A stretch of 62,577 nucleotides of DNA. It comes from JANNRA01 sp031401035 (lineage in GTDB: Bacteria > Desulfobacterota > Binatia > HRBIN30 > CADEER01). The notes below the pieces were generated by a model, which ran no database searches, was not told where the DNA came from, and was given only the letters and a program-made list of their open reading frames with translations. The translations under genes were made by a program, and so were the position numbers. The DNA lies in the NCBI GenBank assembly GCA_031401035.1, contig JANNRA010000018.1:1-62577 (forward strand), read 5' to 3'. Of this stretch, positions 35,485 through 44,611 are shown piece after piece (position 1 is the first letter of the stretch; each line of letters begins with the position of its first letter).

Positions 35485-37707
35485 TCACTCGTCCATGTGC
35501 GCGGCCAGGGCGTCGGCCCAGGCGCTGCGCAAATCGACGGCGCTGACGTCGATCAGGTTGCCGATGCGCAGCCGCCGGCCGCGCACCTCGCCGAGCACCG
35601 TGCACTGGACGCCGGCGGCGCGTGCCACCTCACGCAGTCGATTGACATGCTTCTTGCGCAGCGAGACGAGGATTCGCGACTGGCTCTCGCCGAACAGCCA
35701 GGCATCCGGTCGGATGTCGGCCTCCATCTCGATCTCAGCACCGAGCGGATCGCCAGGTCCGGAGATGCAGGCTTCGGCAAGAGCCACTGCGAGCCCCCCC
35801 TCGGACAGGTCGTGCGCGGAGCGGACCAACCCCTCGCGGATGGCCGCCAGACACACTTGCTGCACCTGCATCTCCACCGAGAGATCGATCCACGGCGGCG
35901 TGCCGCGCACCACATCGCGCGTCACCGCCAGGTACTCACTGCCACCGAGTTCCTCGCGCGTGCGGCCCAGCAGCACCACGACGTCCCCATCGCCCTTGAA
36001 CCATTGCGTCGTGTGGTGTCCGACGTCGGTGAGCAGACCGACCATGGCCACCGTCGGTGTCGGGGGAATCGCCCGTCCATCGGTTTCGTTGTAAAAGCTG
36101 ACATTACCGCTGACGATCGGGACGCCGAGCGCGGTGCACGCGTCGCCCAGGCCGCGCACGGCCTCGCGGAACTGCCACATGATCTCCGGCTTTTCAGGGT
36201 TGCCGAAGTTCAGGCAGTCGCTCACCCCGATCGGCTCGGCACCGCTGCACACGACGTTGCGCGCCCCCTCTACAACCGCGGTCATGGCGCCGACGTAGGG
36301 ATCGAGCAGGCAGTAGCGACTGTTGCAGTCCACGCTCACCGCCACCGCCTTATTGGTCCCCTTGATGCGTAGCACGGCCGCGTCGGACCCGGGCCCGACG
36401 ACCGTATTGCTCCCCACCAGCGAGTCGTACTGCCGGTACACCCAGCGTTTCGAGGCGATGTTCGGGGCCGCCAGCAGACGCAGCAGCATCTGGCCGTAAT
36501 CGCCCGGTTGCGGCAGCTGGCCGAGGTCGAGTCGCTGCATCTCCTCGAGCATTGGCGGCGGGGCGGCCGGCCGCTCGTATACCGGGGCGCCGTGCGCCAG
36601 CGGTTCAAGCGGTAGACAGGCTACCTCCTGCCCGCCGGCACTGACACGCCACAGGCCGTCGTCGGTAACACGACCGATGACCACGGCATCGAGATCCCAT
36701 TTGGCGAACACCGCCAGCACACTGTCCTCGACGCCGGCGCGCGCGACGATGAGCATGCGCTCCTGCGATTCGGAAAGCAGAATCTCGTACGGCGACAGAT
36801 TCGCCTCGCGCTTCGGCACGCGGTCGAGATCGATGGTGATTCCCAGGCCACCGCGCGCCGCCATCTCGACCGACGAACTCGTCAGGCCGGCAGCGCCCAT
36901 GTCCTGAATCGCCACGACCGCGTCCTGCTCCATCAACTCAAGGCAGGCCTCGATGAGCAGCTTCTCGGTGAACGGGTCGCCGACCTGCACGGTCGGGCGC
37001 TTCTGCTCGGTGGTGTCATCGAACTCCGCCGACGCGAGCAGACTGGCACCATGGATGCCATCGCGGCCGGTCTTCGAGCCGACGTAGATGACCGGGTTCC
37101 CGACTCCCGCGGCGCTGGCGCGGAAGATGCGATCGGCGCGCGCGACGCCGAGGGTGAAGGCATTGACCAGGATGTTCTCGTTGTACGCGGCGTCGAAATA
37201 CATCTCGCCGCCGACGGTCGGAACGCCGACGCAGTTGCCATACCCCCCGATGCCGCTGACGACGCCGCTGACCAGATACCGGGTACGCGGATGGTCGAAG
37301 CTACCGAACCGCAACGAATTGAGGTTGGCAATCGGACGGGCGTTCATCGTGAAGACGTCGCGCAGGATTCCGCCGACGCCGGTCGCCGCCCCCTGATACG
37401 GTTCGACGTACGAAGGATGGTTATGGCTCTCGATCTTGAAAACGACGGCCAGGCCGTCGCCGATCGCCAGGGCACCGGCGTTCTCGCCCGGCCCCTGGAG
37501 GACGCGCGGGCCGGTGGTCGGCAGCCCCCGCAGCACTGCCCTCGAGCTCTTGTAGCTGCAGTGTTCGGACCACATGACCGAGCAGACACCGAGTTCGACG
37601 AGATTCGGGACGCGGCCGATGGCGTCGCAGAAGCGGCGGAACTCATCCGCCGTCAAACCGTGTTCGAGCGCTTGGGCTTCGGAGACTTCGGGCAGCGTCG
37701 TGGTCAT
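35485..37707 (-). CDS. purL: Phosphoribosylformylglycinamidine synthase subunit PurL
   Basis: The 740-residue small-type PurL works with PurQ and PurS to convert FGAR to FGAM. Seen: CSVMWSEHCSYKSS, KIESHNHPSYVEPYQGAATGVGG, VGDPFTEKLLIEACLE and CLNFGNPEKPE. The ATG at 37707 is used because homology starts there and it overlaps the purQ stop by 4 bp; the frame is open to 37803. Confidence 0.96.
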   Translation of the reverse strand: MTTTLPEVSEAQALEHGLTADEFRRFCDAIGRVPNLVELGVCSVMWSEHCSYKSSRAVLRGLPTTGPRVLQGPGENAGALAIGDGLAVVFKIESHNHPSYVEPYQGAATGVGGILRDVFTMNARPIANLNSLRFGSFDHPRTRYLVSGVVSGIGGYGNCVGVPTVGGEMYFDAAYNENILVNAFTLGVARADRIFRASAAGVGNPVIYVGSKTGRDGIHGASLLASAEFDDTTEQKRPTVQVGDPFTEKLLIEACLELMEQDAVVAIQDMGAAGLTSSSVEMAARGGLGITIDLDRVPKREANLSPYEILLSESQERMLIVARAGVEDSVLAVFAKWDLDAVVIGRVTDDGLWRVSAGGQEVACLPLEPLAHGAPVYERPAAPPPMLEEMQRLDLGQLPQPGDYGQMLLRLLAAPNIASKRWVYRQYDSLVGSNTVVGPGSDAAVLRIKGTNKAVAVSVDCNSRYCLLDPYVGAMTAVVEGARNVVCSGAEPIGVSDCLNFGNPEKPEIMWQFREAVRGLGDACTALGVPIVSGNVSFYNETDGRAIPPTPTVAMVGLLTDVGHHTTQWFKGDGDVVVLLGRTREELGGSEYLAVTRDVVRGTPPWIDLSVEMQVQQVCLAAIREGLVRSAHDLSEGGLAVALAEACISGPGDPLGAEIEMEADIRPDAWLFGESQSRILVSLRKKHVNRLREVARAAGVQCTVLGEVRGRRLRIGNLIDVSAVDLRSAWADALAAHMDE

Positions 37708-38435
37708 AGGCCGGGCGGTACCGAGGCGGTACGCGTCGGCGCGCCGTCCGACAGCGAGGCGCGCACGGATCGGAAGAAGCCCACACCGTCGCCCCCACCG
37801 CACAAGGGCTCACAGGCGTGCTCTGGGTGGGGCATGAGGCCGAAGACGTTGCGCGAGGCGTTAACAATGCCGGCGATATTGCGCAGCGATCCATTCGGAT
37901 TCGCCGCCTCGGTAGCACGCCCGGCCGTATCGACGTAGCGCAGGATGATCTGACGATTGTCCTCGAGCGCCTGAAGCGTGTCGGCGTCGGCCACGTAACA
38001 CCCCTCGCCGTGCTTGACCGGCAGCGCGAGGACCTCGGCTTGGCCGTAGCTCCGTGTGAACGGCGTGTCGGTCTCTTCGACTCGGCAATGGATCGAGGCG
38101 CAAATGAAGCTGAGGGTTCGATTGCGGATCAAGGCCCCGGGCAGCAGCCCGGATTCGCAGAGAACCTGGAATCCGTTGCAGATACCGAACACCAGCCCGC
38201 CGGCGCGGGCGAACTCCACGACGCTTTCCATCACCGGGGCGAAGCGCGCCAACGCACCCGCGCGCAGGTAGTCTCCGTAGGAGAAGCCACCCGGCAGGAC
38301 GACACAATCGACGCCTTGCAGGCTGCGGTCTCTGTGCCAGAGCGACACCGTCGGATCGCCGAGCACCTGCGCCAGGGCATGCACGGTGTCGGCGTTGTCG
38401 AGCGAACCGGGGAAGGTGATGACGCCCCAGCGCAT
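37704..38435 (-). CDS. purQ: Phosphoribosylformylglycinamidine synthase subunit PurQ
   Basis: The 243-residue class I glutaminase has the nucleophile Cys in GICNGFQVL and the His/Glu pair in LMPHPEHA. It supplies ammonia to PurL. The start overlaps the purS stop by 1 bp and the stop overlaps purL by 4 bp, so the PurSQL complex is translated in sequence. Confidence 0.96.
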   Translation of the reverse strand: MRWGVITFPGSLDNADTVHALAQVLGDPTVSLWHRDRSLQGVDCVVLPGGFSYGDYLRAGALARFAPVMESVVEFARAGGLVFGICNGFQVLCESGLLPGALIRNRTLSFICASIHCRVEETDTPFTRSYGQAEVLALPVKHGEGCYVADADTLQALEDNRQIILRYVDTAGRATEAANPNGSLRNIAGIVNASRNVFGLMPHPEHACEPLCGGGDGVGFFRSVRASLSDGAPTRTASVPPGL

Positions 38436-38674
38436 CAGTCGCCGACCTCGAACCGATAGTCCTCAATGACGCCGTTGGCGAGCAGCTTGCGGCACATATC
38501 GTCGAGTCGGCCGGGTGCGTTGGCGGTGTCGCCATCGACCCGCAGCTCGATGTACTTGCCCAGCCGGACGTCCTGAGCCTCCTCGAACCCCAGTGAGTGC
38601 AAGGCACGCTCGATGGCCTTGCCGGCCGGATCGAGCACCCCGGGCTTTAGCGTCACGTAGACCTTCGCTCGCAC
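38435..38674 (-). CDS. purS: Phosphoribosylformylglycinamidine synthase subunit PurS
   Basis: A 79-residue product, the normal PurS length: VRAKVYVTLKPGVLDPAGKA, then LGFEEAQDVRLGKYIEL. The GTG at 38674 has AAGGAG 7 bp upstream, which decides this start over the open frame further upstream. PurS bridges PurL and PurQ. Confidence 0.95.
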   Translation of the reverse strand: MRAKVYVTLKPGVLDPAGKAIERALHSLGFEEAQDVRLGKYIELRVDGDTANAPGRLDDMCRKLLANGVIEDYRFEVGD

Positions 38675-38801
38675 GACTCGTCTCCTTGTTCGCGTCAGGT
38701 GCGCTCGGCGACAGGTCCGCCGCCACTTGCGTACCTTAGCATCTTCGTCGGGCAGCGTCGCGTCGTCGCGGACGCCCGCGGAGGCGGCGCATGGCCGCCG
38801 C

Positions 38802-39278
38802 TCAGCGGCCGGTGTGCCCGAAGCCGCCGGCGCCGCGATCAGTTTCCCCGAGTGCCTCCGCCTCGATCCAGGTCGCGCGCACGACCGGTGCGAATACCAG
38901 CTGGGCGATACGGTCACCGTGCTGGATGTCGATCGGTGCGACGCCCAGGTTGACCAGCAGGACCAGAACCTCTCCGCGATAGTCGGCGTCGATCGTGCCC
39001 GGGGCGTTGAGCACCGTGACCCCGTAGCGCAACGCCAGGCCGCTGCGCGGTCGCACCTGCGCCTCGAATCCGGGCGGAATCTCGACCGCCAGCCCGGTCG
39101 CCACCAGGGCACGCTGCCCGGGAGCAAGCGTCAACGGGCCGTCGAGATCGGCGCGCAAGTCCATGCCAGCCGCCTCGACACTCTCGTATGTCGGCAGAGG
39201 CAGCGGGGTTGGTGCAGCGCGGATACGCCGCACCGAGACAGCGATTGGAACTCGATGTGGCGATGCCGGATCCATCAC
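38802..39278 (-). CDS. dut: Deoxyuridine 5'-triphosphate nucleotidohydrolase
   Basis: The 158-residue trimeric dUTPase shows the five family motifs: AAGMDLRADLDG, RPRSGLALRYG, NAPGTIDADYRGE, GDRIAQLVF and the C-terminal GGFGHTGR arm. It keeps uracil out of DNA and supplies dUMP. The start overlaps the M16 peptidase stop by 4 bp. Confidence 0.96.
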   Translation of the reverse strand: MMDPASPHRVPIAVSVRRIRAAPTPLPLPTYESVEAAGMDLRADLDGPLTLAPGQRALVATGLAVEIPPGFEAQVRPRSGLALRYGVTVLNAPGTIDADYRGEVLVLLVNLGVAPIDIQHGDRIAQLVFAPVVRATWIEAEALGETDRGAGGFGHTGR

Positions 39279-40531
39279 GCGGCGAGCAGGGATGGATCGA
39301 TAGATCGTCCGCCGAGGTCACCGAGCAGCGCCACCGCCCGCCCCTCGGGATCGTTGAGACGAGACGCAAACGCGACAATCTCGTCGTTGGTCGTCGCGTC
39401 GATGCGCGCCGCGATCTCAGCCAGGGGAACGTCGCGACCGACGTAGATCTCGTTCTTTGCGATGCGGCTCATGCGACTGTCGCTCGTCTCGAGCCCAAGC
39501 AAGAGGTTGCCCTTGAGCTGGTTCTTGGCGCGCGCCAACTCGTCGGGGCGCAAGCCGTCACTCGCCACCAGGGCCAGTTCGCGCACGATCACGGACAGAA
39601 CCTCATCGACCCATTCAGAGGAAGTGCCGACGTAGATGCCGAAATAGCCGCTGTCACGGTAGGAGGACAAGAAGGAGAACACCGCGTAGGCGTGGCCGCG
39701 ACGTTCGCGGATCTCCTGAAACAGCCGCGAGCTCATGCCCCCGCCAAGGGCGGTATTGAGCAGGTAGGCCGCGTAGCGCTCCTCCGACGCTTGCGACACG
39801 CCCGGCGAGCCGAAGCAAATGTGCACCTGCTCGAGGGGTTTCTCGGTGATGTAGACCCCCGCCTGCGGTCGCGGAGGCGCGCCCGAGGCGAGATCGGCGG
39901 TGCCGACGAGACTGCCAAAATCGCGCTCGGCCCATGCGGCAAGCGCGGCATGAGTGATGTCGCCGGCGGCGGAGATGATGATGCGATCCGGTCGATATCG
40001 CGTGGCCATGAAGCGCAAGAACTCGTCCCGGCCCAGCCCCTGTACCGTTGCACTGGTGCCACAAACCGGCAGTCCGAGGGCGTGGCCCGGCCAGTAGCGC
40101 AGATTGAAGAAGTCGTGGATGTGATCGTCCGGCGTGTCCTCGCTCTGCGAGATCTCCTGCAGGATCACGCCCCGCTCCCGATCGATCTCCGCTGGGTCGA
40201 ACTGCGAGTGCAAGAAGAGGTCCGCCAGCAGATCGGTCGCCAGGCTCGCGTGCTCGGCCAGGACACGCGCGTAGTAGCAGGTGTACTCTTTCCCCGTGAA
40301 CGCGTTGAGAACGCCGCCAACGGCGTCGATCTCCTCGGCGATGGCCGCCGCGGAGCGCCGTGCGGTCCCCTTGAACAGCAGGTGCTCAAGGTAGTGCGAG
40401 ATGCCACCCAGGTGGGGCGACTCGAATCGCGAGCCGCTCTCCACCCAGATGCCAACGGTGACCGACGGAACGCCGGGCATGTGTTCTGAGACGATGCGAA
40501 GCCCGTTCGGAAGCGCCGACCGCCTCATCAT
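39275..40531 (-). CDS. M16 family zinc metallopeptidase (YmxG/PepR-type)
   Basis: The 418-residue peptidase has the zinc motif His46-x-x-Glu49-His50 (GGISHYLEHLLFKGT) with a downstream glutamate cluster in RGVILQEISQ, and a C-terminal M16C half (RERRGHAYAVFSF). This pnp-M16-dut neighbourhood is conserved in many bacteria. It probably degrades peptides in the cytosol; no signal peptide is seen. Six bp separate it from pnp. Confidence 0.92.
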   Translation of the reverse strand: MMRRSALPNGLRIVSEHMPGVPSVTVGIWVESGSRFESPHLGGISHYLEHLLFKGTARRSAAAIAEEIDAVGGVLNAFTGKEYTCYYARVLAEHASLATDLLADLFLHSQFDPAEIDRERGVILQEISQSEDTPDDHIHDFFNLRYWPGHALGLPVCGTSATVQGLGRDEFLRFMATRYRPDRIIISAAGDITHAALAAWAERDFGSLVGTADLASGAPPRPQAGVYITEKPLEQVHICFGSPGVSQASEERYAAYLLNTALGGGMSSRLFQEIRERRGHAYAVFSFLSSYRDSGYFGIYVGTSSEWVDEVLSVIVRELALVASDGLRPDELARAKNQLKGNLLLGLETSDSRMSRIAKNEIYVGRDVPLAEIAARIDATTNDEIVAFASRLNDPEGRAVALLGDLGGRSIDPSLLAA

Positions 40532-40536
40532 GACGG

Positions 40537-42654
40537 TCAGGACCCGGGCTGGCCGGCCGTCTGCCCAGCCTTCTCTGCGTCGGCAAGCGCCTCCTTGCGA
40601 CTGAGGCGAATCTTGCCGGAGCGATCGACTTCCAACACCTTGACTTGGACCTCGTCCCCCTCCTTGAGAACGTCGGTCACGCGCTCCACACGACCGGGTC
40701 CAATTTGCGAGATGTGCAGCAACCCATCGGTGCCAGGCATGATCTCGACGAAGGCGCCGAAGTCGACGATTCGAACAACCTTTCCCTTGTAGATCTTACC
40801 GACCTGAGCCTCCATCGTGATGCCTTCGATGATCTCGATGGCGCGCTTCAGGCCCGCCTCCTCGCTGGATGCGATGAAGACGGTGCCGTCGTCCTGGATG
40901 TCGATCTTGCAGCCGGTCTCCTCGACGATACCGCGGATGACCTTGCCGCCAGGTCCGATGATGTCGCGGATCTTGTCTTGGCGAATCTTGATCGAGACGA
41001 TGCGCGGTGCGTAGGAGGAGATGTCTGCGCGCGCCGTCGCGAGCGTGTCGTTCATCACGTCCAAGATGTGCAGCCGCCCCTCGCGCGCCTGCTGCAAGGC
41101 CTGGCGCATGATGTCCTTGGTGACGCCGTGGATCTTGATGTCCATCTGCAGGGCGGTGACACCCTCGCTGGTGCCGGCGACCTTGAAGTCCATGTCGCCG
41201 AGATGATCCTCGTCGCCGAGGATGTCGGAGAGGACGGCGATGTCGTCGCCCTCCTTGATCAGGCCCATGGCGATGCCGGCAACCGGCGCCTTGATCGGCA
41301 CCCCGGCATCCATCATCGACAGGCTTCCGGAACATACGGTGGCCATTGACGACGACCCGTTCGACTCAAGGATCTCCGACACGATGCGGATCGTGTACGG
41401 GAACACCTTCTCGTCCGGCAGTACCGGCGTGAGAGCGCGTTCCGCGAGTGCGCCGTGGCCGGTATCGCGCCGGCTCGGGCCGCGCAGCATCTTGGTCTCA
41501 CCGACGCTGTAGGGGGGGAAATTGTAGTGCAGCATGAACTTCCGGTAGTGCTCACCGACCAGCGCGTCGATGCGCTGCTCATCCGACGCCGTTCCCAGCG
41601 TGGTCGTCGCCAGCGCCTGGGTTTCCCCACGCGTGAAGACTGACGAGCCATGCGTGCGCGGCAGCACTTTCACCTCGCAGGTGATGGGTCGGACATCCGC
41701 GACACCGCGGCCATCGAGACGCTTCTTCTTCTTGACAATCATCTGCCGCATCGCACGGCTCTCAACCTCGTCGATGACCTCGCGAATCGCCGCGTCCTGG
41801 TCGGGAAACTGCTCCAGCGCCGCCAGCTGCGTTTCCTTGTGCGCCGCGGCCACCGCAGTGTGGCGTTCCTGCTTGGCGACAAACTTCATCGCCTTTTCAA
41901 TGCGCGGCAGCGCCAGCTTCTCGACCGCCTTGCGGACCGCCGCGTCGATCTTGCCGACGACCACCTCGCGCTTGGGCTTGCCGAGCTTGGCGCGCAGCTC
42001 GTCCTGAATGACGATCAGCGGCTGGAGGGCATCAAGCGCGGTGTACAGCGCATCGAGCAAGATGTCTTCGGACAGCACCTTTGCGCCGCCTTCGACCATC
42101 ACGATGCTGTCCTTCGTGCCCGCCACCATCAGGTTCAATTCGCTGTCCGCGAGCTGGCTGATCAGGGGATTGATGACGAACTTCCCGCCGATACGGCCGA
42201 TGCGCACGCCAGCGATCGGGCTCAGGAACGGGATGTCCGACACATGCAGCGCCGCCGATGCACCGAGCATGGCGACGGTGTCCGAATCGTTCTCCTTGTC
42301 GAACGAGAGGACCGTGGCGATGATCTGCGTCTCGCAGCGATAGCCTTCGGCGAACAACGGGCGGATAGGCCGGTCGATGAGGCGTGAAGTAAGGACTTCT
42401 TTCTCACCCAGCCGCCCTTCCCGTTTGAAGAATCCGCCCGGAATCCTGCCGGCCGCGAACGCCTTCTCCTGGTAGTCGACCGTGAGCGGAAAGAAGTCGA
42501 TGCCGGCGCGCGGACTCTGACTCGCCGTCGCCGTCGTCAGTACGACGGTCTCGCCGCACTGCACCAGCGCCGAGCCGCTGGCCTGCTTGGCCAAGCGACC
42601 CACTTCGATGGACAGGGAGCGACCGTGAAAGTCGATCTCAACTTTGTGATACAT
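40537..42654 (-). CDS. pnp: Polyribonucleotide nucleotidyltransferase
   Basis: The 705-residue exoribonuclease has two RNase PH-like domains (the second with RGETQALATTTLGT and YNFPPYSVGE), a linking helical domain, a KH domain (IRDIIGPGGKVIRGI) and a C-terminal S1 domain (GKVVRIVDFGAFVEIMPG). It degrades RNA phosphorolytically. A small hairpin precedes the GGGAGG ribosome-binding site. Confidence 0.97.
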   Translation of the reverse strand: MYHKVEIDFHGRSLSIEVGRLAKQASGSALVQCGETVVLTTATASQSPRAGIDFFPLTVDYQEKAFAAGRIPGGFFKREGRLGEKEVLTSRLIDRPIRPLFAEGYRCETQIIATVLSFDKENDSDTVAMLGASAALHVSDIPFLSPIAGVRIGRIGGKFVINPLISQLADSELNLMVAGTKDSIVMVEGGAKVLSEDILLDALYTALDALQPLIVIQDELRAKLGKPKREVVVGKIDAAVRKAVEKLALPRIEKAMKFVAKQERHTAVAAAHKETQLAALEQFPDQDAAIREVIDEVESRAMRQMIVKKKKRLDGRGVADVRPITCEVKVLPRTHGSSVFTRGETQALATTTLGTASDEQRIDALVGEHYRKFMLHYNFPPYSVGETKMLRGPSRRDTGHGALAERALTPVLPDEKVFPYTIRIVSEILESNGSSSMATVCSGSLSMMDAGVPIKAPVAGIAMGLIKEGDDIAVLSDILGDEDHLGDMDFKVAGTSEGVTALQMDIKIHGVTKDIMRQALQQAREGRLHILDVMNDTLATARADISSYAPRIVSIKIRQDKIRDIIGPGGKVIRGIVEETGCKIDIQDDGTVFIASSEEAGLKRAIEIIEGITMEAQVGKIYKGKVVRIVDFGAFVEIMPGTDGLLHISQIGPGRVERVTDVLKEGDEVQVKVLEVDRSGKIRLSRKEALADAEKAGQTAGQPGS

Positions 42655-42668
42655 GCTGCTGACCTCCC

Positions 42669-42683
42669 GGGCGGAAACCGCCC
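42669..42683 (-). promoter_or_regulatory. Hairpin adjoining the pnp ribosome-binding site
   Basis: The transcript reads GGGCGG-TTT-CCGCCC immediately before the GGGAGG Shine-Dalgarno of pnp. In E. coli a 5' stem-loop in the pnp leader is cut by RNase III and PNPase represses its own translation; this hairpin is much shorter and an equivalent role is only a guess. Confidence 0.3.
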
Positions 42684-42738
42684 TGCGTGGTGGGAGGAAA
42701 GACTGCGTGACGGAACTGGCCCGACTGGCGGGAAGGGG

Positions 42739-43008
42739 TCAGCGGCGCAGGCCGAGCCGTTCGATGACACCCTTATAGCGCCCATTGTCGTAGCGCTTGA
42801 GGTAGTCGAGCAGTCGGCGTCGCTGTCCCACGAGCTTGAGCAGCCCGCGACGGGAATGGTGATCCTTCGTATGGGCCTTGAAATGCTCCGTCAGGTAGTC
42901 GATTCGCTCGCTCAGCAGCGCGACCTGGACTTCCGGCGAGCCGGTATCGGTGGGATGCTGGCGAAACTGCTCAACCAGATCCTTCTTACGCTGCAGGGCG
43001 ACTCCCAT
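42739..43008 (-). CDS. rpsO: 30S ribosomal protein S15
   Basis: The 89-residue protein contains DTGSPEVQVALLSERIDYLTEHF and HSRRGLLKLVGQRRRLLDYLK, the uS15 signature that binds the 16S central domain. GGAGG lies 5 bp before the ATG. rpsO-pnp is a widely conserved pair. Confidence 0.97.
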   Translation of the reverse strand: MGVALQRKKDLVEQFRQHPTDTGSPEVQVALLSERIDYLTEHFKAHTKDHHSRRGLLKLVGQRRRLLDYLKRYDNGRYKGVIERLGLRR

Positions 43009-43024
43009 CTTTCCTCCGTTTAGT

Positions 43025-43942
43025 TCAACCGCTAGTGGCTAACACGGCCGTGCGGGAGTGTAAAGCCTGGGTCGCGGCGAGCACGCGGCCATAGCGCCAA
43101 TTTGCCCCAGCGCGTACCATTACGGCCGCCACGCATCCGTCAGGATCGAGGAGCAAGAGCTCGGCTTCGATACCGGGGGCTGGGAGGTGCCTCAGCACTT
43201 CAGCTTTGCCCTGTCGCGCCGCCAGCGCCGCGACCGCGTCTAGTGCGACGCAGGGCAGGTGGGCGAGGGCTGCGCCGATCGCGACGAACCCAGCCTCCCC
43301 ATCCGGCGTCCATGCATCGAGCTTCACCGCCCGTTCGATCGAGAAGCGCCCGAACTCGGTACGGCGAAGCTCGAGGAGGTGGGCCGGCGCACCGAGCGCC
43401 CGGCCCACCTCCTCTGCCAGCACCCGAATGTAGGTTCCCTTCGAGCACGCAACCGTAAAGCCAAGCCGGAGGCTGGTTTTCGCGTGCAAGGCAAGGGCGT
43501 CGATACGGACAGGGCGCGGCGTTCGCTCGACCTCAAGACCCAGTCGCGCGAGCTTGTAGAGGGGCACACCGTCGCGCTTCACCGCAGAGTACATTGGCGG
43601 CGACTGGAGGAATTCGCCCGTCCACTGCGCCGCAACGGCCGCCAGCGCTGCAGCATCGAACGGTGCGACGGCCCCCTGCTCGGTCACCGAACCGGTCCGG
43701 TCTCCCGTGTCGGTCGCCGCCCCGAGTTGGATGACACCCGTGTACGCTTTATCCGCGACGTTGAGAAACTGGGCGATCTTGGTTGCTTCGCCGAGACAGA
43801 GCGGCAGCAGACCGGTTGCAAAGGGGTCGAGGGTACCGAGATGGCCAACCTTCACGTGCCGCCCCACGCGGACCTTGACGCGTCGTACGGCCTCGGCGGA
43901 GGTGATGCCATCCGGCTTGTCGAGCAGGAGCAGGCCGTTCAC
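43025..43942 (-). CDS. truB: tRNA pseudouridine(55) synthase
   Basis: The 305-residue enzyme has GLLLLDKPDGITSAEAV, the catalytic Asp in GHLGTLDPFATGLLPL, and YTGVIQLGAATDTGD, typical of TruB; a C-terminal PUA-like part follows. It isomerises U55 in the T-loop of tRNAs. The GTG start overlaps the rbfA stop by 4 bp. Confidence 0.95.
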   Translation of the reverse strand: MNGLLLLDKPDGITSAEAVRRVKVRVGRHVKVGHLGTLDPFATGLLPLCLGEATKIAQFLNVADKAYTGVIQLGAATDTGDRTGSVTEQGAVAPFDAAALAAVAAQWTGEFLQSPPMYSAVKRDGVPLYKLARLGLEVERTPRPVRIDALALHAKTSLRLGFTVACSKGTYIRVLAEEVGRALGAPAHLLELRRTEFGRFSIERAVKLDAWTPDGEAGFVAIGAALAHLPCVALDAVAALAARQGKAEVLRHLPAPGIEAELLLLDPDGCVAAVMVRAGANWRYGRVLAATQALHSRTAVLATSG

Positions 43943-44295
43943 GACTCACCCTCGGGAGGCAGCGGGTCATCCTTCAGCAGCCGAGACAGGCGCTCGGCCT
44001 GCTCGAGACTCGGGTCGAACTCGAACACGATCTCCGGCGCAACCCGCAGATTGAGCTGCCGCGCCACCTGCGAGCGGACGAAGCCCGCGGCGCTCCGCAG
44101 GCCGCGCAGACTCTGCGCACGCGCACCCTCGTCACCGAGGCTACTGAAGAACACGCGCGCGTGGCGCAGGTCGGGTGACACGCGCGCCGCGGTGATGGTC
44201 ACCAAGCCGATGCGCGGATCCTTGATCTCGCGCAACAGCAGCCGCGCGACGAGCTCCTGAATCGCGTCACCGATGCGATCGGTTCGGCGGGTCAT
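43939..44295 (-). CDS. rbfA: Ribosome-binding factor A
   Basis: The 118-residue KH-type protein has RIGDAIQELVARLLLREIKDPRIG, VTITAARVSPDLRHARVFFS and LRVAPEIVFEFDPSLEQAERLS. It assists late 16S 5' maturation. It is coupled to truB downstream and about 20 bp from the YlxP gene upstream. Confidence 0.95.
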   Translation of the reverse strand: MTRRTDRIGDAIQELVARLLLREIKDPRIGLVTITAARVSPDLRHARVFFSSLGDEGARAQSLRGLRSAAGFVRSQVARQLNLRVAPEIVFEFDPSLEQAERLSRLLKDDPLPPEGES

Positions 44296-44316
44296 CGCCG
44301 CCGCCGCAGGCGAAGC

Positions 44317-44604
44317 TCAACAATGGAGGATCTCGATCTCATCGGCACCCACCTCGACGAGGTGCAGATCGTCCACGAAGCGGACCACCTGCCGGAGCGC
44401 GCCCTCGACGTATCCGGCGTCACTGCCAACCTGCGCCACGCCGAGCACGGTACGCTGCCAGAGATCCTGATCGTCGCATTCCGCGATCGAGACATTGAAC
44501 GTATTCGAGACACGCGCTTTGATCTTGTTCAGCACGCCCCGCTTACCCTTGAGCGAGTGGTTCTCCGGTATGAAGAGCGTCAGCTTGAGTAGGCCGACGA
44601 CCAT
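44317..44604 (-). CDS. ylxP: DUF503 family protein YlxP
   Basis: The 95-residue product (VVGLLKLTLFIPENHSLKGKR, then VSIAECDDQDLWQ) is a typical DUF503 member. The gene commonly lies between infB and rbfA, as here, and is thought to take part in ribosome assembly. No catalytic motif is visible. Confidence 0.9.
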   Translation of the reverse strand: MVVGLLKLTLFIPENHSLKGKRGVLNKIKARVSNTFNVSIAECDDQDLWQRTVLGVAQVGSDAGYVEGALRQVVRFVDDLHLVEVGADEIEILHC

Positions 44605-44611
44605 GAGGGAC

